64,000 bases of DNA from assembly GCA_016617855.1 (NCBI GenBank), contig JAECUM010001831.1, positions 1 through 64,000 on the forward strand. Direction: 5' to 3'. The translations under genes were made by a program, and so were the position numbers. Positions 58,978 to 64,000 of this stretch are shown piece after piece. The stretch comes from Megalonaias nervosa. Its lineage: Eukaryota > Mollusca > Bivalvia > Unionida > Unionidae. Position 1 is the first letter of the stretch; each line of letters begins with the position of its first letter. Under the pieces are notes generated by a model. That model ran no database searches and was not told the origin of the DNA. It worked only from the letters and a program-made list of their open reading frames with translations.

Positions 58978-60057
58978 TTAAGTAATTACTTGAAAAGTTT
59001 CAGCTACGAATTCCAGACACCACCAGTAACGTCTCGGGGGCATTTCCGTTGATGTCAATGTAAATGTTTCTTTGATGTTCTTATTTAGCATCACCAGTAG
59101 AGGATTATAATGTACATTCGGTGATGATGAAGTGGCCGCAGTAATTTCCAAACCGTACACGGATAACCTGTATAACCCAGTTACTTCTGCGGTATGTTCG
59201 AGAGTGTTATCGCGCGGTGTCCATGTTGATGATCCTGATGCCACTGTGTACACGATATTTTTAATTTGTCCGTGTGGAATTTTAATCAGATTAGTTTTTT
59301 GAACAATATTAGGTATTCCACTGACAATGTCGTTGAGTTTCGTGTTAACGTCGGAGAGTTTGATATCAACGGTTGGTGGACTTCCAAAAAAATCATTAAT
59401 AGATCTGTTTATATTTCGACGAAAATTTAAGAACGTTTGTACGTGATTAGTAAAATTAGTATTGAGTGTAGTCATTTCATCATTGATTGTAGCTAACGAA
59501 GTTGTCATAGGAATTTCCTTATCGTCTACATATTTCTTCGTTGCAGCGTCGAAATCTGATTCTGGTGTTCTAAGATTATTAATACCATTATTATTCATGT
59601 TGAGAAATGCACGCATTATACCACCGTTGACTAATACGTACTTAGGTTCTTGATCATCGACGTATTTTTTTGTTGCTGCATCTGTATCTGCAGCTGAGTT
59701 TCCGAGGTCTATAATTTTGTTTCGATTCATAATAATGTCACCGGTGAATGAATCACCAGCTCGCTTGATGAAATCGTTCACTGACTTACCGGAATCTTGT
59801 ATTTTACCTTGATCAGCAAAAGTAACGATATTATTAATAACCACGGTGGGAATTCGTATAAGAACATTTGACAGTTGTATATTACTTGTCTTTAATCGTC
59901 CTTGTTTATCCTGAAAAACAACGACTTCATTTTGATCCACACTTGTGATATTTAATAAATCATCGATTTCATTTCTGAGCTGATCAAGAGTTGCATATTT
60001 AGATAAATCGACTTGCTGCTGAGCTTTGCGAGAAGATCTTCCATAAATATCTACCAT
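58978..60057 (-). CDS. Fibre-like (tail-fibre repeat) protein
   Basis: Intact, 359 residues. Two copies of a phage tail-fibre-type repeat: 'GDSFTGDIIMNRNKI...DAATKKYVDD' (about 101-135) and the second copy ending 'DAATKKYVDD' at 170-179. A coiled-coil-prone linker (about 185-240) leads to a beta-rich C-terminal domain (about 265-359), the layout of a trimeric receptor-binding fibre. In an adenovirus-like particle it would project from the vertex and bind the host. It is separated from the protease gene by 8 bp and sits in the minus-strand structural operon. Confidence 0.88.
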   Translation of the reverse strand: MVDIYGRSSRKAQQQVDLSKYATLDQLRNEIDDLLNITSVDQNEVVVFQDKQGRLKTSNIQLSNVLIRIPTVVINNIVTFADQGKIQDSGKSVNDFIKRAGDSFTGDIIMNRNKIIDLGNSAADTDAATKKYVDDQEPKYVLVNGGIMRAFLNMNNNGINNLRTPESDFDAATKKYVDDKEIPMTTSLATINDEMTTLNTNFTNHVQTFLNFRRNINRSINDFFGSPPTVDIKLSDVNTKLNDIVSGIPNIVQKTNLIKIPHGQIKNIVYTVASGSSTWTPRDNTLEHTAEVTGLYRLSVYGLEITAATSSSPNVHYNPLLVMLNKNIKETFTLTSTEMPPRRYWWCLEFVAETFQVIT

Positions 60058-60065
60058 TATATTTA

Positions 60066-60508
60066 CTAATATCTGTTTAAGTGTGACAACGTAGTATATT
60101 CATGCACGACTTTATGAGGTGGCGTTGTTGATTTTGATACAGCATCAAGTACAGCGAGTACTTCTCGACCACATATTGGCGGATCCGTTAATTTTGTGTT
60201 GGTAATGTTGAATACCAGATCTTAGAACGCATCGAATTCTTCCTTTGCACAGCAGTACTTCGTACTGTGCTAACATATTTTAAAAATTCTTTTGGTGGTG
60301 CCAGTCCATATGAATCAAAATAAATAATTCCACGTGGATCAATTGCATATGCCACCCAATGAGTGCCTGGGCCAGAGTTTTTATCGACATTAATAATACC
60401 AGTTTCATGTTGCATTACAACGGTAGGTAATTGATCACGCATAAAAACTCGTCTAAAGTTTTTTATATTCAGTTGCTTAGCAGCATTAAGTAAATCAAAA
60501 TTAGACAT
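60066..60508 (-). pseudogene. Adenain-like maturation protease, broken
   Basis: Cysteine protease of the adenovirus/Polinton family that would trim capsid precursors. Start taken at the ATG at 60,508 (an in-frame ATG lies upstream at 60,541). 'SNFDLL', 'GPGTHWVAYAID' (catalytic His) and 'IIYFDSYGLAPP' (catalytic Asp/Glu site) are in one frame. That frame drifts off and stops at 60,188. The next frame carries TAA at 60,222-60,224 and then 'PPICGREVLAVLD', containing the catalytic Cys, and runs to the stop at 60,066. So one frameshift around 60,240-60,260 and one nonsense codon separate the active-site residues. It lies directly upstream of the fibre gene. Confidence 0.88.
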
Positions 60509-60537
60509 AGGAAGAATCATCGAACTCGATGACAAAG

Positions 60538-60714
60538 TCACCGGGGCAGTCTTAGACCTTTTCGTACCATGAATGTGGGGTCCCTGGCAATCTTTGACCG
60601 CGACCGTATGCTGGGCCTGATTATCTTAGACGGCCCGGCTGTGGCACATTTGGTACTCTTAGACGTCTTCCGTGTTGTTTTGCCCGTGATCTTTTTTTTA
60701 AGTTTTCTGCGTGC
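60538..60714 (-). other. Alternative highly basic reading frame
   Basis: The frame, open through at least 55 codons before TGA at 60,538, is about one third Lys+Arg ('RKLKKKITGKTTRKTSKSTK' and onward), like a DNA-condensing core peptide. It overlaps the end of the pX-like gene in another frame, and an A8 run (60,692-60,699) marks where one could slip into the other. It could be the true C-terminus of that protein or a chance frame. Confidence 0.35.
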
Positions 60715-61087
60715 ATAATTCCTTGACCCGTTGCTTTCTTTAACGCCATTCCAGCAGCGATTCCAACAGCGCCTAATGCAGCTGCTTTTGCAACAGCTGG
60801 GGGTGCAGCGGCTATTATTGCTGGTAACGCGGCAAGAAGTGGAAATATGCCACCCGTTTTAACGATGTCTTTAAATATACTCGCAGAAAAATTAAGTTTT
60901 ATACCTTTATTTAATTTTTTGGTTCATGGAAATGCCTATGCTGGCGTTCTGATAATGATAGCTGATTCGGACCACCTGCGATCTGTTCTCGCTTTAGTGA
61001 TATTTTTACCGCACAATTATTTTTTGATGATGATTGTAGCTTTTTAATCTGACCAGGAGTCAGACTGACATTAACTAGATATGACAT
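60621..61087 (-). pseudogene. pX/pVI-like membrane-active capsid protein, frameshifted
   Basis: The first part, from the ATG at 61,087, encodes 'VSLTPGQIKKLQ' and 'VKISLKREQIAGG', the start of a widespread Polinton protein (X-like). It reaches a stop near 60,929. One frame over, the sequence resumes with 'IVKTGGIFPLLAALPA', an Ala-rich amphipathic and hydrophobic segment of the kind that makes adenovirus pVI and its relatives membrane-active, then a basic tail and a stop at 60,621. A single indel in an A-rich run near 60,930 accounts for the break. It lies between MCP and protease genes. Confidence 0.8.
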
Positions 61088-61111
61088 TTATAATTATTAT
61101 GAGTGATATAA

Positions 61112-62455
61112 TTACATGCTTTCTACTGGGGCATCAATAAATCTCATTCGTCCACCAACACCTTCAAGTAACATTGATTTATCGCTGAGTATAACAGCGA
61201 TTGCCCTATAACCACCAGCGGGCAGTCGAGCTACACGAGCTCGAAAGTATATATCAACGACAGATTGTCTGAACAAATCTAAGTGTTCTAATGAAAAGTA
61301 ATATATTGGATACAGTGTTGTAAAATCACGCTGAGATATCTGTAAATCAGAATCAATATTCTAATCACGTCCCATGAATGTCATTAATCGATGATAAGCA
61401 CGTGCTACATGATTTTGATCGAAATTTTGCAACACTTCTTCAGAAGGTTCTTGATGTCCATTTATCCTCAAAGAAACTTCACTAACCCCAAGCGTGTCAA
61501 ACACCATTGGATTTCGTTCCTGTGAGTTTACTCTGGCATTTTCCTGAAACGCGATAAATATATGTCGTGGTGCTGACACCCCCTGCTGTGATGCTATCTG
61601 CCATGCAAATAAACCAGCAACGGTACCTTGAATACAATCTGTGGTCATAGTCAACCATGACAACGTTGATTTACCACCTTGACTCATAAAAGAAAGTAAA
61701 CGTTCTTCTTCGGTAATCGATGGAGTCATTACTGGCATCCACAGCGAAAGTTTTGTTAATATTACTTTACCTGCATCAATGGCAGCATCACGCCATATTG
61801 CATCATTGTCGGTGGCTTTTCTAACAAGTACAACTGTGTGTTTAGCGCCAAATATAACCTTCATAACATTTCTGCAGAATCCAAATATATGTGACAGTGG
61901 AATCGCACATGAAACATTTTCTTCTCCATTTAACATTGTTCGACGTGATGCGAATCCTAAGTTAAAATTTTCATTCATCGATGCGATTTCAGTTCCAGCT
62001 GCATTTAGTGTTACATTTCTACTTTCTGGATGATCAGTTGTATCCTTTGCAAACATCATTGATGGACCAGTTGATCTTGAGTAATCATCGCTGTATCTTG
62101 CAAGACCAAGTATCGTCGTGGCAACGTCGACGTTTTCATGACAGATCTCAATCTCTCGTCCATCAATGATATATGCTGCACTTTTAAATAACGCCATAAT
62201 ACCATTGTTAACAAAACCAGGTCGATCTAAAATTCCATAATCTGCATTATCTGCTTTTAAAAGTCTACCTTCGACTTCAATAAATGCTTCAGCGGGTAAG
62301 AAATATCTGCTTGTATCTTGAACTTGTATCTCAATTCTTCCACGCTCGTCAGGTACACGTGCGTCATAAGAATAATATTGATAATCACGTACCGATTCAT
62401 CTTTAAGCACTGGTGCGTCCATGTCAAACGCGGGATCAGATATACGCTTGAACAT
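61112..62455 (-). pseudogene. Double-jelly-roll major capsid protein, one nonsense codon
   Basis: The hexon-like protein of the element, 447 codons including the lesion. Family landmarks: 'YYSYDARVPDERGRIEIQVQ' near the N-terminus, 'FVNNGIMALFKSAAYIIDG', 'IPLSHIFGFCRNVMKVIFG', 'LWMPVMTPS', and near the C-terminus 'VVDIYFRARVARLPAGGYRA' followed by 'ILSDKSM'. An in-frame TAG at 61,361-61,363 (codon 365) truncates it in the second jelly-roll; the frame is otherwise open through to TAA at 61,112. It is followed 24 bp later by the pX-like gene. Amino-acid conservation is high, suggesting that the stop is recent. Confidence 0.92.
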
Positions 62456-62660
62456 CTTTATTATTATCGTCTTCGTCTAACACGAAGACCGCTTCCTGCT
62501 ATCAGATTAGCGGTTATATTTTTTTCTTTTTCTAACCCATACTGATAATCGTGAATTTATTACCCTGACCATGGTTGGTCTATGAGTATTATGTATGATC
62601 ATATTATTATTAAGTGATTTTATCACTCATTGCATCTAATTACATACTCAATCCAGTGAC
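62456..62660. other. Intergenic, probable MCP promoter region
   Basis: 205 bp, A+T-rich, with short inverted sequences (AGTGATTTTATCACT and AGTGACTTAGTCACT). The minus-strand MCP starts at its left edge, so promoter elements for MCP should lie here. Confidence 0.4.
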
Positions 62661-63741
62661 TTAGTCACTATGATAATCATCGGCGATTTCATTAATGAGG
62701 GACCGATATACATTAATATCCATAACACCACCTGTAAATAATCGTTTACAAATATCAGCTTCTTCATTAATGATTTCTGGGGAATTATTGCCAGCTCGTT
62801 TTCCTCCAATGAGAATTTCTAGTCGATCAACATCAGCAAGGACGTTATTGGGACAAGTAATAAGGTCACTCCCTAAACCACTTCCAGTTGCATCATGATA
62901 TTCTTCTTCCTCACTTGTTTTTTCCTTTGGTTTCGGTGGTGTTTTTTTAATTGGTTTCGATGGTGTTTTTGGTGATTCTGGATAATCACGAAGTGATCCT
63001 TCCCACGTTTGTGATTATGAAGATTGTTGTTTTTGTTGTTTTTGTTGTCTTTGTTGTTGTAATTGTTGTTGTTGTTCTAGCGGTAATTGTATAAACGAAA
63101 TATAACTATCTACTGCATGAATATATTCCATATATTTTGGATCATCATTTCTGGCCTAATCAACTTTGTAATGTGTACGAAATATCCATTTGTACCAAGT
63201 TTCACGACTCATAGTTTTATCAGCATATTCAGGTTTTAAAAATTGTCCTCGTTTATTATAGCCTTTCACAGCAATCTCCTACACTTTTAGTCTTTTTAAT
63301 ATTAATAATAGCATCTTCGGTAAATTTGTCACCTATATCAGTTCTCTCTCTTGCTTGTTCTTCTTCTAGTTTTTCTGGTTCTTGTGTACGATCCTTTATA
63401 TCACCTATTTCATCACGAACTTGTTCAATACCTTCAAGTATTTCTCGCATTGGTTGAGCAGCAGCTATTTCACCTGGAAGCTCCCGTAAAATAGTTTTTG
63501 TTTTCTTAGTTCGCTCTGCTATTTTTCCAGTTGCTTCAGCGGTTTTCTCTAATACAGGAAGAAGACCTTTAGTTGTTTCTGTAATAGGTTTAAATAATTG
63601 TTTTGTATCCTCTGCAAATTCAACTTGAGATTCCTGACGTGATTGTAGTTGTTGCTTGACAGCATCACGGACGGGTAAATATTTTTTGATTGCATCTAGT
63701 CGCTCTCGAGCTAATCTAGTTGTGTGAGATTCTCCTATCAT
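62661..63741 (-). pseudogene. Long coiled-coil Polinton protein, broken
   Basis: The first part (63,741-63,256) is a charged coiled coil (about residues 15-140) with repeated Glu/Lys/Arg heptads. Its frame is lost at about 63,270 and continues one frame over, with TAG at 63,156-63,158 and TAA at 63,015-63,017, to the stop at 62,661. The middle has a Gln-rich run (CAA repeats, near 63,050) and a Lys/Pro-rich linker. The end has 'GKRAGNNSPEIINEEADI', a motif I associate with the C-terminus of a common Polinton protein. It is the first gene of the minus-strand block, 206 bp upstream of MCP. Confidence 0.75.
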
Positions 63742-63770
63742 TATTGATATAACAATAATGATTTAATTAT

Positions 63771-63992
63771 AGCAGCAGAGGGGGTGAACGACCAGCGTTG
63801 AGTGACCAACACGTAAACGAAACATTCCTAAAAATAAAAACGCGCGTCAGAGAACGTAACAAAATGAGCTAACTCAGTAGTTAGAGGTTGTGGCTTAACG
63901 TTATTGACCTTAAGATTTCCTTTTCGTAGGAAGGTTTATTTTTCATAAATAAGGTCTCGAACAAAAATGGTCTGTTCACCCCCTCTGCTGCT
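63771..63992 (-). repeat. Polinton right terminal inverted repeat
   Basis: 222 bp. Its outer end (TTCACCCCCTCTGCTGCT) and its inner end (AGCAGCAGAGGGGGTGAAC) are themselves inverted copies of each other, so the repeat has its own 24-bp terminal inverted repeats. Pairs with 48,496-48,730. Confidence 0.93.
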
Positions 63993-64000
63993 TTCTCCTC

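Larger units (their letters stand above)
48496..63992. mobile_element. Maverick/Polinton (adintovirus-like) element, degraded
   Basis: About 15.5 kb between inverted repeats of 235 and 222 bp. It carries the Polinton core set: retroviral-type integrase, family-B-like polymerase, A32-type packaging ATPase, adenain-like protease, double-jelly-roll major capsid protein and minor structural proteins. Several genes hold nonsense or frameshift lesions. Expected 6-bp target duplications are not seen: the hexamer on the left is ATAGGT, on the right TTCTCC, so an end may be rearranged or the duplication has decayed. Insertion was into the 5' flank of ITM2. Confidence 0.95.

Noticed and set aside
63040..63075. 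CAA/TTG trinucleotide run as a microsatellite
   Set aside because: It lies in frame within the coiled-coil gene and encodes a Gln-rich linker.
48496..63992. Alternative genetic code or programmed stop readthrough to explain many in-frame stops in the Polinton genes
   Set aside because: All three stop codons occur, several genes also have single-base frameshifts, and genes such as the integrase use normal terminators without internal stops. Plain decay is simpler.
1..64000. CRISPR array
   Set aside because: No set of identical short repeats with unique spacers exists; the regular repeats present are minisatellites, and the DNA is eukaryotic.

Overview
This is 64 kb of A+T-rich eukaryotic (metazoan) nuclear DNA. 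It has long introns with consensus GT/AG splice sites, tRNA-derived SINEs with target-site duplications, LINE, DIRS and hAT remnants, MITEs and micro/minisatellites. The repeat spectrum suggests a marine invertebrate, perhaps a mollusc, but that is only an inference. It is not a prokaryotic or free viral sequence.

Positions 1-12.5 kb hold no intact gene. They contain a decayed non-LTR retrotransposon on the + strand (endonuclease pieces at about 1.56-1.9 and 3.7-3.8 kb, reverse transcriptase at 4.7-5.5 kb), a probable solo LTR (2.4-3.3 kb), a 154-bp hAT-type MITE with a perfect 8-bp target duplication (8.85 kb) and a 49-bp minisatellite (9.9-10.3 kb). From 12,520 to 48,053 on the minus strand lies one complete six-exon gene of the ITM2/BRI family (BRICHOS domain). 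It encodes 263 residues and every splice phase matches. Its introns carry SINEs of two families, a DIRS-type retroelement split by a hAT remnant, a broken THAP/DDE transposase-like gene, an inverted-repeat element with poly-G/poly-C ends, and several tandem arrays.

From 48,496 to 63,992, starting only 443 bp upstream of the ITM2 start codon, sits a nearly complete but decayed Maverick/Polinton (adintovirus-like) element of about 15.5 kb bounded by inverted repeats of about 220-235 bp. Left to right it has a packaging ATPase (-), a zinc-ribbon/PLA2-like gene (+), a DD35E integrase (+), a very long polymerase-helicase-HNH fusion (-), a small Cys-rich ORF (+), a free-standing HNH endonuclease (+), a later SINE and repeat insertion, a 134-residue unknown (+), and then a minus-strand block: two halves of a capsid-associated protein, a two-TM protein, a fibre-like protein, an adenain-like protease, a pX/pVI-like membrane-active protein, the double-jelly-roll major capsid protein and a coiled-coil protein. 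In the viral scheme the polymerase fusion and integrase would copy and insert the genome, MCP, minor capsid and fibre build the shell, the protease matures it and the ATPase fills it.

Most of these genes carry single stops or frameshifts (ATPase, PLA2, polymerase, protease, pX-like, MCP, coiled-coil). The integrase, HNH, two-TM and fibre frames are open. The copy is therefore a dead or dying integrated virus. The most notable item is its replication gene, which joins a family-B-like polymerase, a superfamily-1 helicase and a C-terminal HNH-like zinc module in one reading direction, rather than the usual stand-alone protein-primed PolB.
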